Shown here piece by piece: positions 25,016 to 33,810 of a DNA stretch of 64,000 nt. The notes under the pieces are model-generated. The model saw only the letters and a program-made list of their open reading frames with translations. It ran no database searches and was not told the origin of the DNA. Every line of letters starts with the position of its first letter. The stretch's first letter is position 1. The DNA comes from Nocardioides sp. REDSEA-S33_B3 (GTDB lineage Bacteria > Actinomycetota > Actinomycetes > Propionibacteriales > Nocardioidaceae): positions 27,860 through 91,859 of the forward strand of contig LUPK01000015.1 in NCBI GenBank assembly GCA_001627335.1, given 5' to 3'. The position numbers and the translations under genes were made by a program.

Positions 25016-26125
25016 TTAAGACCTTATCACTCGATTGCGGAGACTTCGTAGAACCATGCGCAACACTGCACCCACGCGGGCTGCCGCGGAGAAGCCGTGA
25101 CCGCGAGTTCCCAACATCCAGACATAACCAACGCCAGACGATATGGACCTGAGTTCGGTCATTTCTTCGGGTGCCGTGTTCGCGATCTGCATGATGGCTT
25201 CCCCATATTCGCGCACAGGCCGTCGTGAACTGCCGACTGACTTTGAACTGAACTCAAACCGCGAGAGGCTTGTGTCAGCATTTTTAAGCAGCCAGCCACG
25301 GCTCGCGAACAAGAATGAAGATTGAGGCAGATACTCCACCGGTGCGCAGTCCCAGCCTAGGCTGGCAGCGAAGATCACCGGCAGACCCGTTTCCTGCGCC
25401 TCGAAGACCGTATTTCCAAACGTTTCGCCAATACGCGAATAATGCACGTACAGATCGGCACCTCTATAAATCTCTGAGAGGTCGTCCTGATATGGCAGAT
25501 CCTCAACCCTCACGCCAGCCACACTTGTCACAGCGTGGGGACCTGGATAGCCGACGCGCACAAGACGTACGGGCCTGCGTGTCTTTCGATGGAGCGCAAC
25601 AGCATACTCAAGTTCAAAGTTCGACCACTTGATGGGGTCGGGCCTACCTATCCTGAGAAGAGTTAACTCCCCTCTGTCAGGCAGCGACCTAATTGTAGAA
25701 GTTCTACCAGAACCCCACCTGGGATTAGGGAGCACAAAGCAGGACGACGTTTGTTTCAGCCCCTCGAGCCGTGACCGGAGCTGGTATCTCATTTGTCCGT
25801 CCCTACTCATCAGGCATATTCGGTAGTTCCGGTGCACCGGGCGATTCACACTTGGCATGGCGAAGACGTTCTTTTCAACAATCACGGCCCCCAGTTCAAG
25901 ACAGTGCTCGAGAGTCCGCCTCTCAGACATAGATATCTCTGCGGAAGATTGCCAAAAGATGACACAATCCGACACGTCCATGGCGTTGAGTTCTTCCAAT
26001 TGGGCAACAGAGACTGAGTAGGCGAGAGATGTACCTGACTCGGCAATCGCCTCAACAAGCAATTGCGTTCCTCCTCGTCCGTAGGCCCCAGCAGCGGACG
26101 TAACCAGAATGAGTTTCTTCACCAT
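25016..26125 (-). CDS. Family 4-type glycosyltransferase
   Basis: Glycosyltransferase with the GT-B fold, 369 residues. The N-terminal domain begins KLILVTSAAGAYGRGGTQLLVEA. The C-terminal donor-binding domain has LTLLRIGRPDPIKWSNFE and the E-containing ADLYVHYSRIGETFGNTVFEAQETGLPVIFA, the usual EX7E region of retaining GT4 enzymes. ATG at 26125 has a GAGAGAG ribosome site. Transcribed away from the Wzy-type gene with only 42 bp between the starts. Donor and linkage unknown. Confidence 0.82.
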   Translation of the reverse strand: MVKKLILVTSAAGAYGRGGTQLLVEAIAESGTSLAYSVSVAQLEELNAMDVSDCVIFWQSSAEISMSERRTLEHCLELGAVIVEKNVFAMPSVNRPVHRNYRICLMSRDGQMRYQLRSRLEGLKQTSSCFVLPNPRWGSGRTSTIRSLPDRGELTLLRIGRPDPIKWSNFELEYAVALHRKTRRPVRLVRVGYPGPHAVTSVAGVRVEDLPYQDDLSEIYRGADLYVHYSRIGETFGNTVFEAQETGLPVIFAASLGWDCAPVEYLPQSSFLFASRGWLLKNADTSLSRFEFSSKSVGSSRRPVREYGEAIMQIANTAPEEMTELRSISSGVGYVWMLGTRGHGFSAAARVGAVLRMVLRSLRNRVIRS

Positions 26126-26154
26126 TGCGACTCTCTCTCGTAATCTTGAGGCAG

Positions 26155-26160
26155 TAGACT
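26155..26160 (+). promoter_or_regulatory. -10 box (TAGACT) of the polymerase operon
   Basis: TAGACT lies 7 nt before the GTG at 26168. It would start a leaderless mRNA for the six overlapping genes to 31999. Confidence 0.5.
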
Positions 26161-26167
26161 GGGGTAC

Positions 26168-27529
26168 GTGCCCCGTGAGACCCGTCCCCCCGTCCTAGTC
26201 GCAGGCACTCTCTCCGTGGCTCTCCTGCTGGGAGGAACACGATGGGGAGCCTACGTCGGAGTGGGTCCTCTCTACCTGTCTGATCTATTGCTGGCGTTCG
26301 CGGGCCTCGGAGTTCTCATTCGGGCGCAGTTGCCAGCCTACCGCGAACTTCGCAAAGGGCATGCTCCTGCTCACGGGCGGGACAGTCAGGTGACATCACT
26401 TGCCTTAGTTTGCTGGCTATTGTTGGCCTACACGATCGCCAGGCTGATCATAGGGTCGTCCTTGTCCATTGATGTACTTCGGGATGCCGCTCCTTATGGT
26501 TACGTTGTAGTCGCCCTCTTAGCTGGCAGCAGAGTTGGCGGCGCCGACGCGAGAAGCACGTTGGACCGCACCGGCCGCGCACTCACTTGCGTCCTGAAAT
26601 TTCACGCAGTTTGGGTCCTGGCGGCAACAACTAGCCAAGTTTTCGCGAACTGGCACTTCCCCGTGAACCCAGCGGCTGTACACATCTGGCTGTTCCAGAC
26701 CCGGAATGATATGGATACCATGCTACTCGGCGTGCTTGCGTCTATTCTGGTTTTTCGGGTTCTGAGTGGGCGTCGATCCGGGTACCCGTTGCTCTGGCTT
26801 GCAGTCTGCTTGATCGGCACATTGAGCACTGGATCGAGAGCAGGACTTGCATCAGCCATCTTGCTCTGTTGTCTCTCAGTCGTTCTCGCGTACAGACGAG
26901 GTCTAACCCGCAACGCCGGCTTGATCTCCGCGGCCTTAGTGCCCATGTTTCTCATCGGCATGATGGCCGTGCTTCCCCAAACCGACATCGGTCAGCGACT
27001 CGCAGGCACACTCGGCGCGTCGGCGGACGGCAGTGAACTCGGTTTGGGGGCTGCCGGCACGACCGAAGCCAGAAAGGAAGCATGGGTCGCTCTGTATAAC
27101 TACTCAGTCGATGACGCATTCCGGGCAGTTGCTGGAGTTGGGTTCGGCCCCGACGTTCTCTTCGATTCAGGCGCCCGGAGGCTTTTGGTTGGCGCAGATC
27201 CCTCCGAAGAGACAATACCGCGAGCACCCCACAACTTCTGGTTAAACACGCTCGCGCGACTTGGCGTCATAGGCCTCATGCTGTACTTTTGGCTGATATT
27301 TTTGGCATTGCGGGAGGCGATTCGAGCATGGCCACGCGGAAACGAACTCGATCTCCTAGTCGGTTCTTTGATTCTAGGAACGTTGATCATCGCAACTCTG
27401 GGTGTTGTTATGGAGTCACCTTTCGGCGCCGTGCCGTTTTACTACTGCGTAGGCCTACTGATGGCGCAGCAGCGAGCACAGCGGCACACACGACGTAAAT
27501 ACCCTCACTTAGAGAGCGCGATAGCATGA
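26168..27529 (+). CDS. O-antigen ligase/polymerase-type membrane protein (Wzy-like)
   Basis: Polytopic protein of 453 residues with about ten to twelve hydrophobic helices and a large extracytoplasmic loop near residues 285-355 (DDAFRAVAGVGFGPD ... APHNFWLNTLARLGVIG). The PHNFWL...LGVIG motif is the hallmark of the Wzy_C family, which polymerises or ligates lipid-linked repeat units outside the membrane. Its stop overlaps the following start (ATGA). Genes 26168-31999 form an operon in which most junctions overlap by a few bases. Polymerase rather than ligase is inferred from the neighbouring Wzx-type flippase. Confidence 0.85.
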   Translation: MPRETRPPVLVAGTLSVALLLGGTRWGAYVGVGPLYLSDLLLAFAGLGVLIRAQLPAYRELRKGHAPAHGRDSQVTSLALVCWLLLAYTIARLIIGSSLSIDVLRDAAPYGYVVVALLAGSRVGGADARSTLDRTGRALTCVLKFHAVWVLAATTSQVFANWHFPVNPAAVHIWLFQTRNDMDTMLLGVLASILVFRVLSGRRSGYPLLWLAVCLIGTLSTGSRAGLASAILLCCLSVVLAYRRGLTRNAGLISAALVPMFLIGMMAVLPQTDIGQRLAGTLGASADGSELGLGAAGTTEARKEAWVALYNYSVDDAFRAVAGVGFGPDVLFDSGARRLLVGADPSEETIPRAPHNFWLNTLARLGVIGLMLYFWLIFLALREAIRAWPRGNELDLLVGSLILGTLIIATLGVVMESPFGAVPFYYCVGLLMAQQRAQRHTRRKYPHLESAIA

Positions 27530-28383
27530 CTACCAGTCTGGAAGTATTGACCCCATCATTCGGCTACGGGCGCTACATCACCGAGGCAGGGTGCAGCATC
27601 GCTGGTCAAGGCAACTGGGGCGTCACGTGGCGCGTTCAAGATGCTGGCTCCACGGATGAAACATTGTCGGAACTCGCGAACTTTGAGCGCCCAGACCCCG
27701 TTTTGGACTTACACGTGCAGCGGGATAATGGGCAGTCTCACGCATTGAACTTGGCTCTCGCCCGTGCTTCGTCGGAGTTCATAGGTTGGCTGAATGCAGA
27801 CGAATTCTATCTCCCCGGCGCTTTTGACAAGTTTCAGCGCACCGCCGCTGACGATTCGGCCGCGGATGTGATTTACGGTGATTGCGCCTTCGTGGACGCC
27901 GATGGCGCGCTTCTTCGCCTCGTCCCTGGTCACACATTCGACATCAGCGTCCTGCGCTACTACGGATGCTTTATCAGTTCATGTACCACGTTCGTCCGAG
28001 TAAGTGCGATAGAAGCTGTAGGCGGATGGAATGAAGATCTGCGCCGAAGCATGGATTGGGACTTATGGCTACGACTAGCCGCAAATGGAGCTCGATTCAG
28101 ATACATCCCCGCACCACTTAGCGCCTTTCGAGTCCATGAGGCACAGGTGACAGCAACTCCGGAAAGTGCCGACGCCGACGAATTCTCGACACTAGATGGT
28201 ATGCATAACATCACGAGGAGTAGGCGGAGCGCGCGAGCTGCCAAACTTCGACACAGACGTCTTAAGTTGGCTGAGGGCGCATATGTACGAGAGTTGCGAG
28301 CAAAGAGGTTAAGGCCGGAGCGCGTGGCATGGACTTCTGATGGGCTCCCTACTGCAGCGGCTACGGCCTTGGCGCACCTCTGA
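27526..28383 (+). CDS. Family 2 glycosyltransferase
   Basis: GT-A sugar transferase of 285 residues. LEVLTPSFGYGRYI opens the nucleotide-binding domain, VQDAGSTDETLSEL and GQSHALNLALARASSEFIGWLNADE contain the conserved Asp residues (the DxD equivalent is NADE), and GGWNEDLRRSMDWDLWLRLA is the typical acceptor-side EDxxLxxR-like block. Starts with ATG overlapping the stop of the polymerase gene by 4 bp and ends 2 bp before the flippase gene. The C-terminal 60 residues are strongly basic. Specific sugar unknown. Confidence 0.85.
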   Translation: MTTSLEVLTPSFGYGRYITEAGCSIAGQGNWGVTWRVQDAGSTDETLSELANFERPDPVLDLHVQRDNGQSHALNLALARASSEFIGWLNADEFYLPGAFDKFQRTAADDSAADVIYGDCAFVDADGALLRLVPGHTFDISVLRYYGCFISSCTTFVRVSAIEAVGGWNEDLRRSMDWDLWLRLAANGARFRYIPAPLSAFRVHEAQVTATPESADADEFSTLDGMHNITRSRRSARAAKLRHRRLKLAEGAYVRELRAKRLRPERVAWTSDGLPTAAATALAHL

Positions 28384-28385
28384 GA

Positions 28386-29612
28386 ATGCGGATCTGGCCG
28401 CGCAGTGCTGCAGCTCCTGCACTCATTTCAGATCAACTGCTGTTTTCTGCAGGAAACTTTGGTTGCTCTCTTGTCGCTCTTCATGCTCTAGATAAGGGCA
28501 ACTTCGGGATCTTCGCATTTGTTTGGGGCGTGTCTTGGGGCAGCTTCGCCGTCCTCTCGGAGGCAACGATCACCCGCTCGCGGATCGCGGATGACCAAAC
28601 CGGCAGTTCACAATTGGCCGTCCTGAAGAACGCGTATCAAAAGTGCTATCTACTCTTACTAGCACTACTCCTCCCTGTGGTCCTTCTCGGCGGCGCAGGG
28701 GCGGCACACGCGTCGGCGGCACTACTCCTGACGGTTTCAGCGTGCTGTATGGGTGCCTCCCGCCAACTCCGCGCGCAACAGCGAGATTGGCGACGCTTAG
28801 TCGAAGGATCATGCCTTTACGCCGCCCTGAGCCTTAGTATTCTCATCGGAGTCGCATGGAGCTTCGAAGCGAGCCCAGAAGCGCTAATCGCTGTGTCATC
28901 GTTGACACTGTTCGCTGCCTCGGGAGCTAGGGGGGTCGTCGCTTCGCGATTGCGAAATGGCTATTGGGAGGCACTAGGCACTGTCATTTTTCGCGTCGCC
29001 TCGGGAGTTGCTTTCGCAACTTCAACAGCGGCCCGAGTTCTGCTCTACACATACTTGCTCACATCTGCTGCCGTTTTGTTGCGGGGGGCTGAAGAATATG
29101 CTTACTACGCACAGCTTCTCCTCCTCGTTGCCCCAGCGCAGATTCTATCCGCCAGCCTCCCCTGGCTGTCTATTGGCCGCTGGGGAGCTAGTTCCAGCAG
29201 GCCTGAAACGCTCCGAGCAGAGACCCGAACGCAACTCTTCTGGTACTTATCTGCTTCGTTGGTCCTAGCAGTCCTCTACGCTTCATGCGGTGGCTGGGTA
29301 GCCGGTCTCGTCGGAATGGAGTTCTCGGGCGATGGCGCCTACCCGTATTACGCTGGGTTGTTGGTTTTTGGCATAGTGATGAGCGTTTGGTCCTCACTAC
29401 TTAGCCAGGTTGCGAACTGTCCTCGTCGGCAGCTTATTTCCGTTATCGTGGCCGGAGTCGTCGCCACTGCCGCACTCTTTCTGGGCGCGCCTATTGGTCT
29501 TGTTGCTGGGTTGCCGTACCTTGCCGCCGGTACCTCCGCTTACATATTGTATGGTCGTCACATCGTGATGTGGGGCGGCTTGGATCATGGAAGGCGGATT
29601 CTCGATGCCTGA
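28386..29612 (+). CDS. Wzx-like polysaccharide flippase family membrane protein
   Basis: 408 residues with about twelve hydrophobic segments and few charged residues, as in the polysaccharide-transport/MATE-like flippases that turn lipid-linked repeat units across the membrane. No catalytic motif is expected. The assignment depends on topology and on position between a Wzy-like polymerase and a WecG-type transferase, with a typical N-terminal DQLLFSAGNFGCSLVALHALDKGNFG. The 3' end overlaps the next gene by 8 bp. Confidence 0.72.
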   Translation: MRIWPRSAAAPALISDQLLFSAGNFGCSLVALHALDKGNFGIFAFVWGVSWGSFAVLSEATITRSRIADDQTGSSQLAVLKNAYQKCYLLLLALLLPVVLLGGAGAAHASAALLLTVSACCMGASRQLRAQQRDWRRLVEGSCLYAALSLSILIGVAWSFEASPEALIAVSSLTLFAASGARGVVASRLRNGYWEALGTVIFRVASGVAFATSTAARVLLYTYLLTSAAVLLRGAEEYAYYAQLLLLVAPAQILSASLPWLSIGRWGASSSRPETLRAETRTQLFWYLSASLVLAVLYASCGGWVAGLVGMEFSGDGAYPYYAGLLVFGIVMSVWSSLLSQVANCPRRQLISVIVAGVVATAALFLGAPIGLVAGLPYLAAGTSAYILYGRHIVMWGGLDHGRRILDA

Positions 29613-30366
29613 ATACATCTGGCTAGCCGACATTCCTTTCCTGCGCTTTCCTAGCGCGGACAATGCGGCGGACGACATAGTAAAGTCCGCTGCAAGACGC
29701 TCGTTTGGGCGAAACGTTCATTTAGCAAATGCGTACACGAGCGTCTGCGCTGCCAAGGACCCGGCTTTTCTTTCGATTCTGCAGCATGCTTGGAGGGTCT
29801 TGCCTGACGGTCGCTCGGTGGTTTTGGCCGGGAAGCTACTCCGGGCAATGCGCTTGACTCAGGTGCCGGGACCTTCTCTCTTCGAGGATGTGCTGGACTT
29901 TGGTCGTGGCGGGGGGGTTCGACACTTCATGTTAGGGACAACACCAGAGACTCTTGTTAGGCTGCGTGAGAGTCTCGAAAAGAAGTTCCCAGGGGTGCTT
30001 ATAGTGGGACAACTGGCTCCACCCTATCGAGACGACTGGGACCGGATGGAAGTGCAGGACTGGATTGTACAGTTTGAGGCGGTTAACGCCGACATCGTTT
30101 GGATCGGCCTGGGGACCCCGAAACAGGACCGTGTCGCTGGACTCCTCGCTCAACAGTCGGACAGGATCTTCATTGCAGTGGGGGCTGCGTTTGACTTCAG
30201 CAGCGGTACGAAGCGTCGCGGTCCACGCATTCTACGAAGGCTCGGGTTGGAGTGGCTCTTCCGCCTGTTAAGCGAACCAAAGCGGCTGTGGCGTAGATAT
30301 CTGCTCGGGCTTCCGGAATTTGCGTGGGTTCTGCTTCGCGCGGAAAGGAGATGTCGCCAGAGATGA
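29605..30366 (+). CDS. WecG/TagA/CpsF family glycosyltransferase
   Basis: GT26 enzyme of about 253 residues that transfers a sugar, often ManNAc or a uronic acid, to the lipid-linked first sugar. Characteristic segments are ANAYTSVCAAKD, VLPDGRSVVLAGKLLR, FMLGTTPETLVRLRESL, ADIVWIGLGTPKQDRV (the strongly conserved GLGxPKQE loop, here with D) and AVGAAFDFSSGTKRRGPRILRRLGLEWLFRLLSEPKRLWRRY. The open frame begins at 29587, but ATG 29605 is better placed after GGAAGGCGG. Overlaps the flippase end and the next gene start (ATGA). Confidence 0.88.
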   Translation: MPEYIWLADIPFLRFPSADNAADDIVKSAARRSFGRNVHLANAYTSVCAAKDPAFLSILQHAWRVLPDGRSVVLAGKLLRAMRLTQVPGPSLFEDVLDFGRGGGVRHFMLGTTPETLVRLRESLEKKFPGVLIVGQLAPPYRDDWDRMEVQDWIVQFEAVNADIVWIGLGTPKQDRVAGLLAQQSDRIFIAVGAAFDFSSGTKRRGPRILRRLGLEWLFRLLSEPKRLWRRYLLGLPEFAWVLLRAERRCRQR

Positions 30367-31502
30367 AGATCCTTGTGGCGCATAGCCGCTATTCAGGGAG
30401 TCAGCCGAGCGGTGAGAACATCGTTGTCGATGCACAGGTTGCGGTGTTGCGGACTCGGTTTGATGTTGTCACCTATACGAGCCAGACGCCTACTCGTCCT
30501 ACCTTGAGCAACCGGCTCATTGCCGCGCATTCTATGATGACAAATGGCAGCAACTCGGATATTACGGAATGCATCGCGGACGAAAAGCCCGACTTGGTTC
30601 ACGTACATAATGTCGTGCCAAATTTGGGTTTGGGGTGGCTAGATGACGTTTCAGTCCCGATTGTCGCCACTCTGCACAACTTCAGGACTATGTGCATGAA
30701 GGGAACCATGATGCTCAATGGGAAACCCTGCGCCAAGTGCCGAGCTACGTCGCTGCACGGCGTAGTCAACGGATGTTATCGAAATTCAAGAGTACAGTCG
30801 GTGCCGATGAGTGTTCATCTTAGTGGGCCTGTGGCTGATTATCTCTTGGTGCAGCGAGCAACTTGCCTTCTTGCTTTGTCCGAGCGCGCCCTACGTATGC
30901 ACGTGGAGAACGGGATTCCGCGGGCCAAGATCGAACTTCTGCCGAATTTTGGGCCGGCTAGCACGGTTGTTGACGACGCGGCATCTGGTAGTTGGATCTA
31001 CACTGGTCGACTGTCCGAGGAAAAGGGACTTCGTCGGTTGATGGAGTATTGGCCACTTGAGGCACCGCTTCAGATCGTTGGCGACGGCCCAATGCGTCGT
31101 GAGATCGAGTGGTGGAGCAGCTCGTCCGAAGCGGTCGACTACTTAGGCGTGCGCACGCATGAGGAGGTCCTTGAACTCCTGACTAGTAGTAGAGGGGTCG
31201 TCGTTCCCAGTATCTGGGCAGAGGGAGCTGTGCCACAGGTGTATCTTGAGGCGATTGCAGCTGGACTACCGGTGCTAGCACAGCAGGGAAACGCAGCTGC
31301 GGATGACATCCATGCGTCTGGCACCGGGGCTACTTACACGGACGCTGCTTCATTGAAGATGGGTCTGGATTACATCCATCGTAACCAACTTACCCTTAGG
31401 CGAGCCTCCCGTGCGCGCTATGCAGAGCGGTACACGCCGGCAAAGTGGCTTGAGAGTATTTCCGGACTGTACACAGGAGTTTTGGGAGGCGCTGGGCGGT
31501 GA
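30363..31502 (+). CDS. Family 4 glycosyltransferase
   Basis: GT-B fold glycosyltransferase of 379 residues. The N-terminal domain has MKILVAHSRYSGSQPSGENIVVDAQV and VHVHNVVPNLG. A Cys-rich insertion (CMKGTMMLNGKPCAKCRATSLHGVVNGCYR) resembles the iron- or zinc-like knuckle of some capsule GT4 enzymes. The donor domain has YTGRLSEEKGLRRLM, IVGDGPMRREIE and PSIWAEGAVPQVYLEAIAAGLPV, the EX7E type region. ATG 30363 overlaps the previous stop by 4 bp; two earlier in-frame Met codons lie inside the previous gene. Confidence 0.88.
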   Translation: MKILVAHSRYSGSQPSGENIVVDAQVAVLRTRFDVVTYTSQTPTRPTLSNRLIAAHSMMTNGSNSDITECIADEKPDLVHVHNVVPNLGLGWLDDVSVPIVATLHNFRTMCMKGTMMLNGKPCAKCRATSLHGVVNGCYRNSRVQSVPMSVHLSGPVADYLLVQRATCLLALSERALRMHVENGIPRAKIELLPNFGPASTVVDDAASGSWIYTGRLSEEKGLRRLMEYWPLEAPLQIVGDGPMRREIEWWSSSSEAVDYLGVRTHEEVLELLTSSRGVVVPSIWAEGAVPQVYLEAIAAGLPVLAQQGNAAADDIHASGTGATYTDAASLKMGLDYIHRNQLTLRRASRARYAERYTPAKWLESISGLYTGVLGGAGR

Positions 31503-31999
31503 ATCACCTGAAAAGTTTCACCTGCGACTGGCATGCGAACCGCGGAAATCCAAAGGCGATATTGATTTTGACGTTGTTCAGAATGGCCTCCACCGCTAGG
31601 CAACCGCGCGACTTGCCGCCTCGAGTGGCCGCCATTCCTATCGGGGTATTCTATCGCCTGTTGGTTGATTGGCTACTTGGGGCGGAAATTCCCTGGCGAC
31701 TTAGGGTTGGACCTGGCCTACGAATTCCTCACGCGAACGGAATAGTTGTCCACGACGACGCTGTGCTTGGCTCCGGGGTCACGCTGCGCCAGCAGGTGAC
31801 TATCGGGAAACGAACAGATAACGGATTGCCGCCAACTATTGGTGACGACGTTGATTTCGGGGCGGGTGTCCGAGTGCTTGGAGAGGTGCATGTTGGCGCA
31901 GGTGCCAAGTTGGCTGCTGGCGCTATTGTCCTCAGTGACGTGCCGGCGGGGGCTACGGTCGCGGGGGTCCCCGCCAAAGTGGTGTCACAGGCAGTTTAG
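31499..31999 (+). CDS. Serine-acetyltransferase-like hexapeptide transferase
   Basis: 166 residues. The LbH domain occupies the C-terminal half: GPGLRIPHANGIVVHDDAVLGSGVTLRQQVTIG then PTIGDDVDFGAGVRVLGEVHVGAGAKLAAGAIVLSDVPAGATVAGVPAKVV. The HANGIVVHD segment with a paired His matches CysE-related sugar or serine O-acetyltransferases, and capsule loci commonly carry this colanic-acid-type relative. It is the last gene of the overlapping operon (GTGA overlap with the GT4). Function as a sugar acetyltransferase is favoured by context over cysteine synthesis. Confidence 0.82.
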   Translation: MNHLKSFTCDWHANRGNPKAILILTLFRMASTARQPRDLPPRVAAIPIGVFYRLLVDWLLGAEIPWRLRVGPGLRIPHANGIVVHDDAVLGSGVTLRQQVTIGKRTDNGLPPTIGDDVDFGAGVRVLGEVHVGAGAKLAAGAIVLSDVPAGATVAGVPAKVVSQAV

Positions 32000-32030
32000 C
32001 CTGATATTGCATCTGTGAGAGTGAATCGCC

Positions 32031-32074
32031 TGTAAGTCTTCGTCGCGGCTGGCCTGGGGCTGGCTGTCAGGGTT
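32031..32074 (+). repeat. Sequence shared with 63913-63957
   Basis: TGTAAGTCTTCGTCGCGGCT and the following GGCCTGGGGCTGGCTG stretch align with few differences to 63913-63957. Probably a common end of an unrecognised insertion sequence. Confidence 0.65.
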
Positions 32075-32203
32075 AGCGCTGGTCCGCCGGTGCGCGATGT
32101 GACTTCTGAATCGCCTGACCCCCTCGGGGGTATCAGCCTGGGATCTGTCCAGCGGACACAGGGTGCCGGCGCCGACCCTGGCCACAACGATGGCCTGATC
32201 AGA

Positions 32204-32229
32204 CCTGACTCGTGCCACCGAGGTGTGTC
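32204..32229 (-). mobile_element. Isolated IS1634-type right terminus
   Basis: The 15-bp end CCTGACTCGTGCCAC plus the next 11 bp match the inner sequence of the right end of the element at 5962-7667 with one mismatch. No transposase is attached. Confidence 0.75.
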
Positions 32230-32276
32230 GCGGCGGAGTACCTGGCCTTCACCGCAAGATCGATCTTCTTCGGCAT
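32230..32276 (-). pseudogene. First codons of an IS3-type orfA
   Basis: On the minus strand a GGAGGATGC ribosome site precedes ATG 32276 and the codons MPKKIDLAVKARYSA, the usual N-terminus of IS3-family OrfA. The frame ends where the IS1634-type terminus begins, so the rest is lost. Confidence 0.6.
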
Positions 32277-32490
32277 GGCTGCATCCTCCTAGACTCAAAC
32301 AGGAGCGACGTCGAAACTGGGGTGGTTCAGATACTTCCACATCGTCCGACTTGCCGGCCACTCGCTGAACCGGTCTCCCGCCGGGACCCACCGGCCACCC
32401 CCGGGCCGCCGGGCCCCGAAGGGCGACCCGCTACACCTCACGACGCATCCGGTTGACTGCCAAGCGCCTGTCTACAGGCCAGGGAGTGGC

Positions 32491-33810
32491 TCACAGAATC
32501 ATTCCCGCTCCCACCGTCACGCCCGTTGCCTCGTCAATGAGGATGAATGAGCCGGTCGTGCGATTCTTCGAGTAGGAGTCGCAGAGGAGGGGGACGGTCG
32601 TGCGCAGTTGGACTCGCCCGATCTCATTAACTGCGAGTTCGTGGGTGTCCTGGTCGCGGTGAAGTGTGTTGACATCCAATCGGTACTGAATGTCCTTCAC
32701 CAGTGCGCGAGCGAGCCGCGTGGTGTGCTTGATGGCCAACTTCTGCCTCGGTTTGAGCGGAGCAGTAGTCATCCAGCACACCATGGCGTCAAGGTCTTGC
32801 GTAGGCTGTGGTGCATTCTTGACGCGGGCGATCATGTCCCCACGAGAGACGTCCACGTCATCGGCCAGGCTGATGGTGACGCTCATGGGGGGAAATGCCT
32901 CGGGCACCTCCTGGTGGAAGAGATCGATCTTGGAGATAGTCGAGGTCATCCCACTAGGAAGTACGACGACCTCGTCGCCTGGCTTGAGTACGCCCCCGGC
33001 CACCTGGCCGGCGTACCCACGGTAGTCGTGGAATTCGTCCGACTTGGGACGCACCACGTACTGGACAGGGAAACGTGCGTCAATCAGATCGCGATCCGAG
33101 GCAACGTGGACGTGCTCGAGATGGTGCATCAGCGTGGGGCCGGAGTACCACGGCATGTTCTCGCTGCGGTTGACCACGTTGTCACCCTGGAGCGCCGAGA
33201 TCGGAATGACCTCGAGGTCGGGGATCGATAGCTTGGTCGCGAACTGGGTGAACTCGTCGTGGATCTTCTCGTAGATTTTCTCGTCGAAGTCAACGAGGTC
33301 CATCTTGTTGATGGCGAGCACCAGGTGGGGGACGCGCAGCAGCGAGAGGATCACCGCGTGCCGGCGCGACTGCTCGGTCAGGCCCTGACGGGCGTCGACG
33401 AGCACGAGACCCAGGTCGGCCGTAGAGGCGCCGGTCACCATGTTACGGGTGTACTGCACGTGACCCGGGGTGTCGGCGATGATGAACTTGCGGTTCGGCG
33501 TCGCGAAGTAGCGGTAGGCCACGTCGATGGTGATGCCCTGCTCGCGCTCGGAGCGCAGACCGTCGGTCAGCAGGGCCAGGTCGGTGTAATCGTAGCCCTT
33601 GCCCTTCGAGGTCGCCTCGACGGCCTCGAGTTGGTCCTCGAAGATCGACTTCGAGTCCAGCAACAGGCGTCCGATGAGCGTGGACTTGCCGTCGTCGACC
33701 GAGCCGGCTGTCGCGAAGCGCAGCAGGTCCATGTTCGTGGTGACGTTCTCGACGGCCTGCTCGCCGGCGGTGGGCGTCTCGACAGGCTCGACGTGCGAAT
33801 TGGTGGCCAT
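32491..33810 (-). CDS. cysN: Sulfate adenylyltransferase GTPase subunit
   Basis: Regulatory GTPase of the ATP sulfurylase complex that makes adenosine 5'-phosphosulfate (APS) from ATP and sulfate. 439 residues with an elongation-factor-like G domain: GSVDDGKSTLIGRLL (P-loop), DTPGHVQYTRNM (switch II), NKMDL and SALQGDNV, then two beta-barrel domains. It lacks a C-terminal APS kinase fusion; that activity is encoded separately at 38273-40183. ATG 33810 overlaps the cysD stop by one base. Its location beside a capsule operon suggests a role in supplying activated sulfate, beyond ordinary sulfur assimilation, but no cysH or cysI is present here. Confidence 0.95.
   Translation of the reverse strand: MATNSHVEPVETPTAGEQAVENVTTNMDLLRFATAGSVDDGKSTLIGRLLLDSKSIFEDQLEAVEATSKGKGYDYTDLALLTDGLRSEREQGITIDVAYRYFATPNRKFIIADTPGHVQYTRNMVTGASTADLGLVLVDARQGLTEQSRRHAVILSLLRVPHLVLAINKMDLVDFDEKIYEKIHDEFTQFATKLSIPDLEVIPISALQGDNVVNRSENMPWYSGPTLMHHLEHVHVASDRDLIDARFPVQYVVRPKSDEFHDYRGYAGQVAGGVLKPGDEVVVLPSGMTSTISKIDLFHQEVPEAFPPMSVTISLADDVDVSRGDMIARVKNAPQPTQDLDAMVCWMTTAPLKPRQKLAIKHTTRLARALVKDIQYRLDVNTLHRDQDTHELAVNEIGRVQLRTTVPLLCDSYSKNRTTGSFILIDEATGVTVGAGMIL

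Larger units (their letters stand above)
32000..32490. other. Intergenic region with mobile-element remnants
   Basis: About 490 bp without a gene between the capsule operon and cysN. It contains a 44-bp sequence also present at the right edge of the window, an isolated IS1634-type terminus and the first codons of an IS3-type orfA, listed separately. Nothing else was recognised. Confidence 0.55.
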
